From: Algicoccus sp048820935
GTDB lineage: Bacteria; Pseudomonadota; Gammaproteobacteria; Burkholderiales; Burkholderiaceae_B
NCBI RefSeq assembly: GCF_048820935.1
Contig: NZ_JBMERD010000002.1
Location: 1 to 64,000, forward strand
Direction: 5' to 3'
DNA length: 64,000 nt
Shown here: positions 8,592 to 16,256 of the stretch, one piece after another
Layout: each line of letters starts with the position of its first letter
Position numbering within the stretch: position 1 is the stretch's first letter
The notes under the pieces: generated by a model
Seen by the model: the letters and a program-made list of their open reading frames with translations, nothing else
The model's database searches: none
Told to the model about the DNA's origin: nothing
Program-made: the position numbers and the translations under genes

Positions 8592-9329
8592 ATGACGCAG
8601 AATTCTGCTCAGACGGGTAAGGCTGCGATGCTGGATATTCGACATCTCAGTACGCATTATGGTGCGATTTGTGCGGTCGATGATGTCAGTTTGCACGTGA
8701 ATGAAGGTGAAATTGTTTCACTGATCGGTTCGAACGGGGCTGGTAAAACATCGCTTTTGATGACTGTGTGTGGCAATCCGAGAGCAACGCAAGGACAAAT
8801 TCTGTTGCATGGCGAAGATGTTGCGATGTTGCCTACGCATCAGATTATGCGCAAGGGTTTAGCGATTTCTCCAGAAGGTCGACGCGTGTTTCCCGCGTTG
8901 ACGGTCACTGAGAACCTGCAAATGGGTGGCTTTTTTCTGGATAAGCATGAGATTGAAGCCGGGATCACCCATGTCTTTGAATTGTTTCCAAGATTGCGTG
9001 AGCGTGCAGCGCAACGAGCAGGTACTTTGTCGGGCGGTGAGCAGCAGATGGTGGCGATCGGCAGGGCATTGATGAGTCAGCCTAGACTGCTTTTACTGGA
9101 TGAGCCCACACTGGGATTGGCGCCTTTAATTATTGCTCAGATTTTTGAGATTGTCACCATGGTACGAGATGAAGGGGTGACCGTTTTTCTGGTGGAACAA
9201 AATGCGCATAAAGCCTTGCAGATTGCCGATCGAGGCTATGTGCTCGAGAACGGTCGCATGGTGCTTGAGGACACTGGACAGAACCTGCTGAGTAATGATG
9301 CCGTGCGTCAGGCTTATCTGGGTGGGTAA
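8592..9329 (+). CDS. livF: Branched-chain amino-acid ABC transporter ATPase LivF
   Basis: Second ATPase of the transporter, 245 residues. Walker A is GSNGAGKTS, the signature is LSGGEQQMVAIGRAL, Walker B is LLLLDEPTLGLAP, and the switch histidine region reads VFLVEQNAHKAL. It starts two bases after the livG stop, with GGGAGAAG as ribosome-binding site, and is the last gene of the operon. The operon converges on the FAH-family gene, with 77 bases between. Confidence 0.95.
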   Translation: MTQNSAQTGKAAMLDIRHLSTHYGAICAVDDVSLHVNEGEIVSLIGSNGAGKTSLLMTVCGNPRATQGQILLHGEDVAMLPTHQIMRKGLAISPEGRRVFPALTVTENLQMGGFFLDKHEIEAGITHVFELFPRLRERAAQRAGTLSGGEQQMVAIGRALMSQPRLLLLDEPTLGLAPLIIAQIFEIVTMVRDEGVTVFLVEQNAHKALQIADRGYVLENGRMVLEDTGQNLLSNDAVRQAYLGG

Positions 9330-9406
9330 GTACCTCGTTTTCTAGTGCTGTTTTTTGTGGGTTTAAGCGGAACAAAACCATTTGTCTTGTCCCGCAGTTT
9401 TCAGAT

Positions 9407-10390
9407 TTACACTTTTTTCACGGGATTGCTTAGGCGACCAATACTTTGAATTGTGACGCTCACGGGGCCACCCATGATATTAAGGTCAGCATTTTGAACT
9501 GCCCGACCGGGCTTTCCACTGGAGGCGAGAGCTGTGCCTAATGACACGACATCACCTGGTAGCAATGTGGTGTATGCCGAAATAAACTCAAGCACCTCGG
9601 GTATTTTGTGGAACAGATTCTGAGTGTTATCGCTGGCATAACACTCATCACGAACATGGCATTCGATGTTTAAATCATGAGGATTTTGGATTTCGTCTTT
9701 CGTGACAATCCAAGGCCCAAGTGGTGAGAAAGTATCAGAACCTTTATAGCGACCACTGTAAGAGACATGACTGTCGACATACACAATGTCTTCACCTTCT
9801 TTTGCGGGATGAATGGCCCGGTAATGGAAGGAATCTTCGTTACGCATTGTGGGTGAGGTCAGATCGTTGTGTACGGTATAACCAAACACATAATCGTATG
9901 CATCCTTAGCTGCAATATCAGTGGCTTTTTTGCCGATGATTAGTGCGAGTTCTGGCTCAGGATGCACCCGGCCATAGTGCCCTTTAAGGAGAATGGGCTG
10001 ACCATGCCCAACGAGTGCAGTCAATGGTTTGGTAAAAAGTGCAGGATGTTTGGGGCCAGATAAGATACGGTCTGTGTTGGCGCTATTGTTTAAAGCAAGG
10101 CCGCATAATTTAGAAGGTTTCTGGACTGCAGGCAGAATGATGACATCATCGATCCGTAGGCGCTCTAAATCTTCTAGATTGTTCTGAATGCTTTGCTCAA
10201 GAGCAGTGAGTTTTTTCCAAACCTCAGGACCTGCTTCAATGATTGAATGAATGTCGGTCAGAGCAGGTAAAGAGAATGTGTCCTGGGTGTTACATGCTTG
10301 AGCGACGCTCACAAATTCATCATCGGAAATCACAAACCCAACTCGGGCGATTTCAGGCTCTTCAGGCAATGCGTAGCTGATTAGTTTCAT
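9407..10390 (-). CDS. Fumarylacetoacetate hydrolase-family protein
   Basis: Soluble metal-dependent enzyme of 327 residues of the FAH superfamily, whose members hydrolyse, decarboxylate or hydrate acylpyruvate-like compounds. The metal site is visible as HPEPELALIIG (E-x-E) and the later conserved region YTVHNDLTSP. The C-terminus GPVSVTIQSIGRLSNPV is the family end. The frame is open 67 codons further upstream, but the ATG at 10390 follows GGGGAC and begins MKLISYAL, a usual FAH start. It lies downstream of the iclR gene on the same strand, with an IclR-type palindrome between them, so it is probably the target enzyme of that regulator. Substrate unknown. Confidence 0.85.
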   Translation of the reverse strand: MKLISYALPEEPEIARVGFVISDDEFVSVAQACNTQDTFSLPALTDIHSIIEAGPEVWKKLTALEQSIQNNLEDLERLRIDDVIILPAVQKPSKLCGLALNNSANTDRILSGPKHPALFTKPLTALVGHGQPILLKGHYGRVHPEPELALIIGKKATDIAAKDAYDYVFGYTVHNDLTSPTMRNEDSFHYRAIHPAKEGEDIVYVDSHVSYSGRYKGSDTFSPLGPWIVTKDEIQNPHDLNIECHVRDECYASDNTQNLFHKIPEVLEFISAYTTLLPGDVVSLGTALASSGKPGRAVQNADLNIMGGPVSVTIQSIGRLSNPVKKV

Positions 10391-10505
10391 AGTGTCCCCA
10401 GACAAGTGAGATAAGTTGCACAAGTCAGCATGACCTGTGTCGTTGAAGGTTTCACTTGAAAGGATAGCGGTGCAGACGGTCGGTTTTGTATCGACAAACA
10501 AAATG

Positions 10506-10520
10506 TTCCGTGACGCGGAA
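10506..10520. promoter_or_regulatory. Putative IclR operator, copy 1
   Basis: Palindrome TTCCGTGACGCGGAA (arms TTCCG/CGGAA), placed directly after the iclR stop and about 115 bases before the FAH-family start. It matches the copy at 11317-11331 at 13 of 15 bases. IclR proteins usually bind such short GC-cored palindromes; binding here is inferred. Confidence 0.65.
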
Positions 10521-10521
10521 T

Positions 10522-11289
10522 CTATGGCGTCAATCGATCCGATACTTTTTGTATGATTTCTGTCGCGGCAGTTTGTAAAACAGTCAGGCATTCCTGAGTT
10601 GTCTTGTGAGTGATCAAAGCAGAAAAAGTTGTCAAACTTAATGCACCAAGAATCTCATCTTGTTTTTTTAAGGGGATGGCAATAGATGTTGTAGATCCGG
10701 GTGTGTCTGAAGCACGAAACCCATAGCCTCTTTGTTGAGTACTGGATGCCGTTCGGTTTATTCGGTTTGTAATTTGCTCGATCTGTTCGGGAGATGAGGC
10801 TGCGCTGATTAAAAGCTCGGTGAGTCGTTGCCTTTCAGCTTCAGAGCAAAACCCTAGGTAGGCTTGTCCTAATGCGGACTCCAGTAGATTGTGCTCATGG
10901 CCCACTGTCGTATGTTCTGATCCGATTGGGCTGTATGGCATGCTGCTGTATCGCACAAGGATGCGTCCGCCGTGGATGGTTCCAATAGCCAATGGCAAAC
11001 CTGTTTGCCTAGTGATCTTCAGCAGAATATTTGCGCCTAATTCCACAGTTAGATCATAGTCGGTATAGCCCACACTCAAAGAACGCACTTTTTCGGTTAG
11101 CGAGTACATTCCTTTGCCGATGTCAGATTGAACGTAGCCTTCACTTTTTAAGGTTGCCAGAATCCGGTGCACAGTTGATTTTGGTAATCCGGTGACACGG
11201 TGCAGATGACTTAATGAGTTTTGCGGTTGACGATTCAGTGCCCGCAATAAATCGAGTGCTCTGACGATAGGGTTGATACGCTTTGTCAT
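10522..11289 (-). CDS. IclR-family transcriptional regulator
   Basis: Regulator of 255 residues. The N-terminal winged helix-turn-helix (about 5-65, VTGLPKSTVHRILATLKSEG) is followed by the IclR effector-binding domain (about 80-250) with its typical end region SIAIPLKKQDEILGALSL. It is divergent from the tctC gene and upstream of the FAH-family gene. Two matching palindromes flank it, one about 27 bases before its start and one just after its stop, so it probably controls both neighbours and itself. The effector is probably a small organic acid, but nothing in the sequence identifies it. Confidence 0.92.
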   Translation of the reverse strand: MTKRINPIVRALDLLRALNRQPQNSLSHLHRVTGLPKSTVHRILATLKSEGYVQSDIGKGMYSLTEKVRSLSVGYTDYDLTVELGANILLKITRQTGLPLAIGTIHGGRILVRYSSMPYSPIGSEHTTVGHEHNLLESALGQAYLGFCSEAERQRLTELLISAASSPEQIEQITNRINRTASSTQQRGYGFRASDTPGSTTSIAIPLKKQDEILGALSLTTFSALITHKTTQECLTVLQTAATEIIQKVSDRLTP

Positions 11290-11316
11290 GACTTTTGCTT
11301 TTCAGAGACGATGTGA

Positions 11317-11331
11317 TTCCGTGCTGCGGAA
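11317..11331. promoter_or_regulatory. Putative IclR operator, copy 2
   Basis: Palindrome TTCCGTGCTGCGGAA in the iclR/tctC divergent region, 27 bases before the iclR start and 74 before tctC. It is nearly identical to the copy at 10506-10520, which makes it a good candidate site for control of both divergent genes. Confidence 0.65.
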
Positions 11332-11405
11332 CAAGTTCTGATGAACGTAGAGGTGGCGGTGAGCCGCTCATATACTGAATCCTAACTTTTAGGAGGACTT
11401 AAGTC

Positions 11406-12407
11406 ATGAGATTGAAACAGATTTTTTCTATGCAACAGTTTGCTGGTGCCGCATTATTCGCAGCGACATGTGTGTTGTCGTCGAGTGTATTGGCCGCAGA
11501 TCCCGTGGCGTCTTATCCCGAGAAAGTAATTCGGGTTATTTCTCCGTTTGCTGCGGGAGGAACGACAGACATTTTAGCGCGCATGGTTGGCGCAGACTTT
11601 TTTCCTGCTTCAGGTCAACCCATGATTGTTGAAAACGTGACAGGTGCAGGAGGAACGATCGGTGCTGGACATGTGGCTCGTGCCGCACCGGATGGCTACA
11701 CGCTTGAGGTTGGGGGCGTGTCAACGCACGCGATGTCCGGATCACTTTACAAAAAATTACCATTTGATCCTGTTGAGTCGTTTGAACCAGTTTCTATGTT
11801 GGCGCACGTGACAACAGGGATTGCTGTCAATGCAAATTCGCCGTTTCAAACCTTTGAAGAATTGGTCGAGTATGCAAAGCAAAACCCCGGAAAACTCGCC
11901 TATTCTTCAGGTGGTATTGGCAGTATTAATCACTTAACGATGGCGTCACTCACTGATGCTGCTGATCTCGATATGTTGCATGTCCCGTATCGTGGGGGTG
12001 GTCCAGCAGCGCTTGCCCTCATACAAGATGAAGTTCAAGTGTTTGCTGGTGGAACATCACTTATTCTGCCACATGTGAAATCGGGCGCGATGCGGCTATT
12101 GGCGGTTACAGGGCCTGAGCGCAGTCGCATTTTGCCTGATGTACCGGCGGTCAATGAAACTGTGCCAGGTTTTCAAACTGTGAATTGGTATGGTGTTTTA
12201 GCCCCAGCTGGACTGAATCCAGAACTTAAAGAAAAGATTTGGACTGAACTGGATCGGATTATGCGTAAGCCCGAAGTTGTTGAGCAAATGACGTCAATGG
12301 GGCTGGAATATCCAGGGTTGACCACGGAGCAATTTAAAACTGCGCTTCACAATGATCAGAAACAATGGTCAGCCATTATTGAAAAGTTGGATATTGCTTC
12401 TGATTAA
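11406..12407 (+). CDS. Bug/TctC-family tripartite tricarboxylate receptor
   Basis: Periplasmic solute receptor of 333 residues. A signal peptide (about 1-31, ending SVLA) is followed by the Bug-family core: YPEKVIRVISPFAAGGTTDI, ENVTGAGGTIGAGHVARAAPDGYT, and VPYRGGGPAALALIQ. These bind carboxylated compounds. The Bug family is greatly expanded in Bordetella-like bacteria, mostly as orphans without tctA/tctB beside them, as here. AGGAGG precedes the ATG. Its position opposite iclR and near the FAH-family gene suggests that it captures the compound, or a precursor, on which that enzyme acts. Confidence 0.9.
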   Translation: MRLKQIFSMQQFAGAALFAATCVLSSSVLAADPVASYPEKVIRVISPFAAGGTTDILARMVGADFFPASGQPMIVENVTGAGGTIGAGHVARAAPDGYTLEVGGVSTHAMSGSLYKKLPFDPVESFEPVSMLAHVTTGIAVNANSPFQTFEELVEYAKQNPGKLAYSSGGIGSINHLTMASLTDAADLDMLHVPYRGGGPAALALIQDEVQVFAGGTSLILPHVKSGAMRLLAVTGPERSRILPDVPAVNETVPGFQTVNWYGVLAPAGLNPELKEKIWTELDRIMRKPEVVEQMTSMGLEYPGLTTEQFKTALHNDQKQWSAIIEKLDIASD

Positions 12408-12464
12408 GTACATTTCTTAGCAAAGATATCTGTAACACTTGGGTGTACTGATCTGAAACGTAAA

Positions 12465-12499
12465 GGTTGACTGTTTTCTTTGATGGAAAACAGTCAACC
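12465..12499 (+). terminator. Stem-loop after tctC
   Basis: A perfect 14-bp stem, GGTTGACTGTTTTC with GAAAACAGTCAACC, with a 7-base loop. No strong T-run follows. It very probably marks the 3' end of the tctC transcript. Confidence 0.7.
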
Positions 12500-12550
12500 A
12501 TAAACAGTCAGTCATTAAAAATACGCATGATGCGAGCAGGGTTCCTTCAC

Positions 12551-12578
12551 TTGACAAAGGAAATTTTGTTAATATCCG
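12551..12578 (+). promoter_or_regulatory. Likely metK promoter
   Basis: A consensus -35 TTGACA (12551-12556) is followed after 16 bases by TATCCG (12573-12578), a weak -10. Transcription would start just before the GGACTG arm of the structured leader. Confidence 0.5.
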
Positions 12579-12582
12579 ATTC

Positions 12583-12731
12583 GGACTGTTGAGTTAACCG
12601 ACAACTTGCGGAGCAGTCCACACCGATTTCGGTGTTTGTAGTATTCCGCTAAAGCGTCGCGCCCGTGGTCCGATCGTAAGACAAACCGTCTTCAATATGC
12701 TTAGGGTGCTGCGCCTCATGTAACGCGCAGC
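12583..12731 (+). ncRNA. Structured 5' leader of metK, candidate regulatory RNA
   Basis: The 180-base leader can form several helices. GGACTG (12583-12588) can pair with CAGTCC (12614-12619) and GTTG with CAAC inside it. GCGGA (12608-12612) can pair with TCCGC (12645-12649) around the hairpin ACACCG/CGGTGT (12620-12635). The first and second pairings interleave, so a pseudoknot is possible. Then come AAGAC/GTCTT (12678-12692) and GCTGCGC/GCGCAGC (12708-12731), the latter just before the ribosome-binding site. I do not recognise a known riboswitch class. The position before S-adenosylmethionine synthetase suggests feedback control, which is inference. Confidence 0.5.
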
Positions 12732-12763
12732 CTTGCGCACAAAACTTGAAGGACGTGTTTGTT

Positions 12764-13939
12764 ATGTCAATGAAACTGAACGATTTTCTGTTCACCTCTG
12801 AATCCGTATCTGAAGGTCATCCCGACAAAGTATCTGATCAGATTTCAGATGCCATTCTGGACGCTATTTTTGAACAAGACCCCGATGCACGTGTGGCAGC
12901 TGAAACACTTTGCAACACCGGACTGGTTGTTTTAGCGGGTGAAATCACCACCACAGCCAATGTGGATTACATCCAAGTGGCGCGTGACACCATTCAGCGC
13001 ATCGGCTATGACAACAGCGATTACGGGATTGATTACAAAGGCTGCGCTGTGTTGGTGGGCTTTGACAAACAATCACCCCACATTGCCCAAGGCGTTGACC
13101 GCTTACCTGAAGATCTGTTGAATCAAGGTGCGGGCGATCAAGGTTTGATGTTTGGTTACGCTTGCGATGAAACACCTGATTTGATGCCTGCCCCAATCTG
13201 GTATGCCCACCGTGTGATGCAGCGCCAAAGCGAATTGCGTAAAGATGGCCGTCTGCCTTGGTTGCGCCCAGATGCCAAATCACAGATTACGTTCCGTTAT
13301 GTCGATGGTCGTCCTGTCGAAGTGGATACGGTCGTGGTCTCCACACAGCACGCACCTGATGTGAGCGAGAGCACCATTCGTGAAGCCGTGATTGAAGAAA
13401 TTATTCGTCCATGCTTTCCAGATGGTTTGTTGACACCTGACACCAAATTCTTGGTGAACCCAACCGGTCGCTTTGTGATTGGTGGCCCACAAGGTGACTG
13501 CGGTCTGACAGGTCGTAAGATCATTGTTGATACATATGGTGGTGCTTGCCCACACGGTGGTGGCGCTTTCTCCGGTAAAGATCCTTCTAAAGTGGATCGT
13601 TCAGCCGCTTATGCTGCTCGCTACGTCGCTAAAAACGTCGTGGCTGCTGGTCTGGCCCGTCAGTGCCAGGTGCAAGTGAGTTACGCGATTGGTGTGGCTG
13701 AGCCCATCAACATCACGGTTTACACCGAAGGTACGGGTGTGGTGTCAGATGAGCGTCTGGCTGAATTGGTGCGTGAACACTTTGATCTGCGTCCACGCGG
13801 TATTGTGAACATGTTGGATCTGTTGCGTCCGATCTATACAAAAACCGCTGCCTATGGCCACTTTGGTCGTAGCGAACCCGAGTTCACTTGGGAAGCTACC
13901 GACAAAGCACAAGCACTGAAAGAAGCCGCTGGCATCTAA
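12764..13939 (+). CDS. metK: S-adenosylmethionine synthetase
   Basis: Cytoplasmic enzyme of 391 residues that makes S-adenosylmethionine from methionine and ATP. Family motifs are clear: ESVSEGHPDKVSDQ at the N-terminus, GAGDQGLMFGYA at about 120, and the phosphate-binding loop GGAFSGKDPSKVDRSAAY at about 265. The ATG at 12764 follows GAAGGA; an in-frame TTG at 12746 is less likely. A long structured leader precedes it and a strong terminator follows. It is the first step of the methyl cycle completed downstream by ahcY and metF. Confidence 0.98.
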   Translation: MSMKLNDFLFTSESVSEGHPDKVSDQISDAILDAIFEQDPDARVAAETLCNTGLVVLAGEITTTANVDYIQVARDTIQRIGYDNSDYGIDYKGCAVLVGFDKQSPHIAQGVDRLPEDLLNQGAGDQGLMFGYACDETPDLMPAPIWYAHRVMQRQSELRKDGRLPWLRPDAKSQITFRYVDGRPVEVDTVVVSTQHAPDVSESTIREAVIEEIIRPCFPDGLLTPDTKFLVNPTGRFVIGGPQGDCGLTGRKIIVDTYGGACPHGGGAFSGKDPSKVDRSAAYAARYVAKNVVAAGLARQCQVQVSYAIGVAEPINITVYTEGTGVVSDERLAELVREHFDLRPRGIVNMLDLLRPIYTKTAAYGHFGRSEPEFTWEATDKAQALKEAAGI

Positions 13940-13998
13940 TCGGTGTATGAGTGAGATGTTGAGTGCATCGATAAGATGCCTCAACAACCATTAAAAAT

Positions 13999-14035
13999 CC
14001 CGCAGTCTCCTGTGTAGAGGAAATTGCGGGTTTTT
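13999..14035 (+). terminator. Rho-independent terminator of metK
   Basis: Stem CCCGCAGT with ATTGCGGG (one G-U pair), extended by CTCCT/AGGAA-like pairing, followed by TTTTT. Confidence 0.85.
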
Positions 14036-14064
14036 CTTGGTCGGTCAGTGTCGATCAGTTTGTG

Positions 14065-14964
14065 TTAACTGATGCTATCCGAGTTGATTTTTTCCACCAG
14101 TTTGGCAATGGCAGTGTGATCTTGACCCGGTCCCAACATGGTTGCGGTACTGGCCCACAGTTCACGACACATCGCAGAAAACGGTGACGAAGTTGACGTG
14201 TCTTGGGCAATGCCCAGTGCAATGCTTAAGTCTTTAACCATCAGATCTAAGCCGAATCCGGCATTGTATTTTCCGCTCAGCACGAACTGCTTGAATTTCT
14301 TTTGTGTGCTGTTGTTCATGCCAGTCGATGCATTGAGCACATCAATCATCGTGTCAGGATCGAGCCCAAAGCGTTTGCCAATCATCAGTGCTTCAGCCGC
14401 AATCAAAAATCCACCGGCGGAAACCAGATTGTTCAGGGCTTTCATGGCGTGTGCGGCGCCAACGTCTCCGGTGTGTTGAATGGCATTGCCCATAGTATGC
14501 AGAATGGGTTCAACGCGTGCCAAGGTCTCAGCTGGACCACCAAACATAATGGAGAGCTCTGCTGTGTTGGCACGAGGTACACCACCAGAGACGGGCGCAT
14601 CGACGAGCTGACCACCGGCTTTTTGCACTTGTTCGGCCAAGGCTTTGGTGATGGTGGGCACACCTGAAGTCATGTCAATGACGACGGTATTGGGCTGTAA
14701 ACCCGCCAAGACACCGTCTGGGGCACATAGAACGGTTTGCACAATATCGCTGGTTGGCAAAATGCTAATGATAATTTGACTTTGTTGCGCCAGTGATTGT
14801 CCGTTAGGATGGGCTGTGCCGCCAAACTCTTGCGTAAATTGCTGTGCACGTGCTGGATCTGCATCTAAAACATGCAGTTCATAGCCGGCTTTATGGAGAT
14901 GGCCGGCCATGGGCCAGCCCATGCTGCCCAGACCGATGAATCCAATGGAAGCTTTTGTGGTCAT
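14065..14964 (-). CDS. 3-hydroxyisobutyrate dehydrogenase-family oxidoreductase
   Basis: NAD(P)-dependent beta-hydroxyacid dehydrogenase of 299 residues. The Rossmann start GFIGLGSMGWPMAGHLHKAG and the substrate-binding signature DAPVSGGVPRA (about 120-130) place it in the HIBADH/GarR/MmsB family. The catalytic lysine lies in the region HAMKALNNLVSAGG. It oxidises a 3-hydroxy acid or reduces a semialdehyde. Its ATG overlaps the stop of the CMD-like gene by one base (TAATG), so both form one operon divergent from gntR. The substrate is not identifiable. Confidence 0.9.
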   Translation of the reverse strand: MTTKASIGFIGLGSMGWPMAGHLHKAGYELHVLDADPARAQQFTQEFGGTAHPNGQSLAQQSQIIISILPTSDIVQTVLCAPDGVLAGLQPNTVVIDMTSGVPTITKALAEQVQKAGGQLVDAPVSGGVPRANTAELSIMFGGPAETLARVEPILHTMGNAIQHTGDVGAAHAMKALNNLVSAGGFLIAAEALMIGKRFGLDPDTMIDVLNASTGMNNSTQKKFKQFVLSGKYNAGFGLDLMVKDLSIALGIAQDTSTSSPFSAMCRELWASTATMLGPGQDHTAIAKLVEKINSDSIS

Positions 14965-15371
14965 TATTTTTTGTCCTCAAACGCACCTTCTTCTTCGAGC
15001 ACTTGGTTGGCAACTTTAAAAGCATCCAGACCGGCTGGGATGCCGCAATAGACTGTGGCATGCAAGAGAATTTCTTTAATTTCGTCCGGCGTGACACCGT
15101 TGGCCAGCGCGCCTTTGGTGTGCAGTTTGATTTCATTGGGACGATTCAGTGCCGTGAGCATGGCCAAGTTGAGCATACTGCGTGTTTTACGGTCCAGACC
15201 ATCGCGTGTCCATGCGTAGCCCCAGCACCATTCTGTGGTGATGTGCTGGAATGCCATCATGAAGTCATTGGCTTTGGCAATGCCGCCATCGACGTATTCT
15301 GCGCCGAGCACCTCGCGACGAACTTGTAGACCTTCTTCAAAAAGTTTTTCTGTTTCTTGTTTGCTGCTCAT
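14964..15371 (-). CDS. Carboxymuconolactone decarboxylase-family protein
   Basis: Small protein of 135 residues resembling PcaC, gamma-carboxymuconolactone decarboxylase. Visible features are CWGYAWTRDGLDRKTRSMLN, the lysine/histidine segment EIKLHTKGALANGVT and the end EILLHATVYCGIPAG. The frame is open upstream, but the ATG at 15371 has a perfect AAAGGAGG site. It is coupled to the downstream dehydrogenase. No other protocatechuate genes (pcaB, pcaD, pcaIJ) are present, so the substrate may differ from that of true PcaC. Confidence 0.88.
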   Translation of the reverse strand: MSSKQETEKLFEEGLQVRREVLGAEYVDGGIAKANDFMMAFQHITTEWCWGYAWTRDGLDRKTRSMLNLAMLTALNRPNEIKLHTKGALANGVTPDEIKEILLHATVYCGIPAGLDAFKVANQVLEEEGAFEDKK

Positions 15372-15473
15372 GTGAGCCTCCTTTGTGTCGATGACACATA
15401 AAAATTTCCGGCTGATGAGGCCAAAGGTTAAAGTACGGGTAAATTGTGCAAAGCCAGTCGACGTTCTGTCAAG

Positions 15474-15492
15474 CAGATTGTCAGACAATCTG
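15474..15492. promoter_or_regulatory. Putative GntR operator
   Basis: Perfect 9-1-9 palindrome CAGATTGTCAGACAATCTG in the region between the divergent CMD-like and gntR genes, 80 bases from the gntR start. Size and symmetry fit a FadR-subfamily GntR site that would control both directions. Confidence 0.7.
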
Positions 15493-15572
15493 ATAGAGTT
15501 GTCGAATGTTTTAAGCGAAGCGTCCAGTGTGTGCGCTCTCAATAGTCCGTATTCTTCGGTGAAAGGTGTTTC

Positions 15573-16256
15573 ATGTCATTTATCAAACCTGCGACTTTGC
15601 GGGAACAAGTACAAGCGTATTTGCGCGAAGCCATTGAGCAGGGTCGACTTAGACCGGGTGAGCGTTTGCGTGAACAAGCTTTGTGCGATCAGTTGCGCAT
15701 CAGTCGCCCGACGCTGCGTGAGGCACTACGGGCCTTAGAAGCCGAGCGCTTGGTGGTGATTGAACCGCACCGCGGACCGAGTGTGGCGCGGATGTCCCTC
15801 AAAGAAGCGCAGGACTTATATGCATTGCGGGCTTTGCTCGAAGGGTATGCCGCACAGATGTTTGCACGGTTAGCCACTCAAGAAGAGATTGCGCAGTTGC
15901 GAGAGGCAGTCGAAGAACTCGACCGATGTGCGAATGCGGGAGATCGTGAAGGACTGTTAATCGCGAAGCAGCATTTTTATGACACGTTGCTCACCGGTTG
16001 CGGCAATCATTTGGTGGCAGAAATTCTGCCGAGCATGCATTCACGGATTAATCTATTGCGTGCGACATCGTTTTCTATGACGGATCGGGCGACTCACAGT
16101 GTGCGTGAGATCCGTGAGCTTTTAGACTTTATTGTGAAGCGCGATGAGCAAGGAGCGTGTGCAGCCGCACAGCACCATATTGAGTGCGCGCGTCAGGCAG
16201 CCTTACAGGTTTTAACCGAGAGTGAATCTGAGGCAGGTTTGGAGGAGAAGTCATGA
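15573..16256 (+). CDS. GntR-family regulator, FadR subfamily
   Basis: Regulator of 227 residues. The N-terminal winged helix (about 8-70) has QALCDQLRISRPTLREALRAL, typical of GntR. The helical FCD effector domain (about 80-215) carries the metal/ligand residues D and H (for example KQHFYDTLL and the later TRDRATHSVREI-like stretch). It is divergent from the CMD-like/dehydrogenase operon, with a palindromic site between, and overlaps the MBL hydrolase gene by four bases (ATGA). It most likely represses a catabolic unit made of these genes. Confidence 0.92.
   Translation: MSFIKPATLREQVQAYLREAIEQGRLRPGERLREQALCDQLRISRPTLREALRALEAERLVVIEPHRGPSVARMSLKEAQDLYALRALLEGYAAQMFARLATQEEIAQLREAVEELDRCANAGDREGLLIAKQHFYDTLLTGCGNHLVAEILPSMHSRINLLRATSFSMTDRATHSVREIRELLDFIVKRDEQGACAAAQHHIECARQAALQVLTESESEAGLEEKS

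Noticed and set aside
12500..12763. Known SAM riboswitch class before metK
   Set aside because: The leader is clearly structured, but the conserved cores of SAM-I, SAM-II and SAM-III are not recognisable, so it is reported only as a candidate regulatory RNA.
15385..15738. Plus-strand ORF of 117 codons across the gntR promoter
   Set aside because: It runs through the operator palindrome and the start of gntR in another frame and has no protein-family character.
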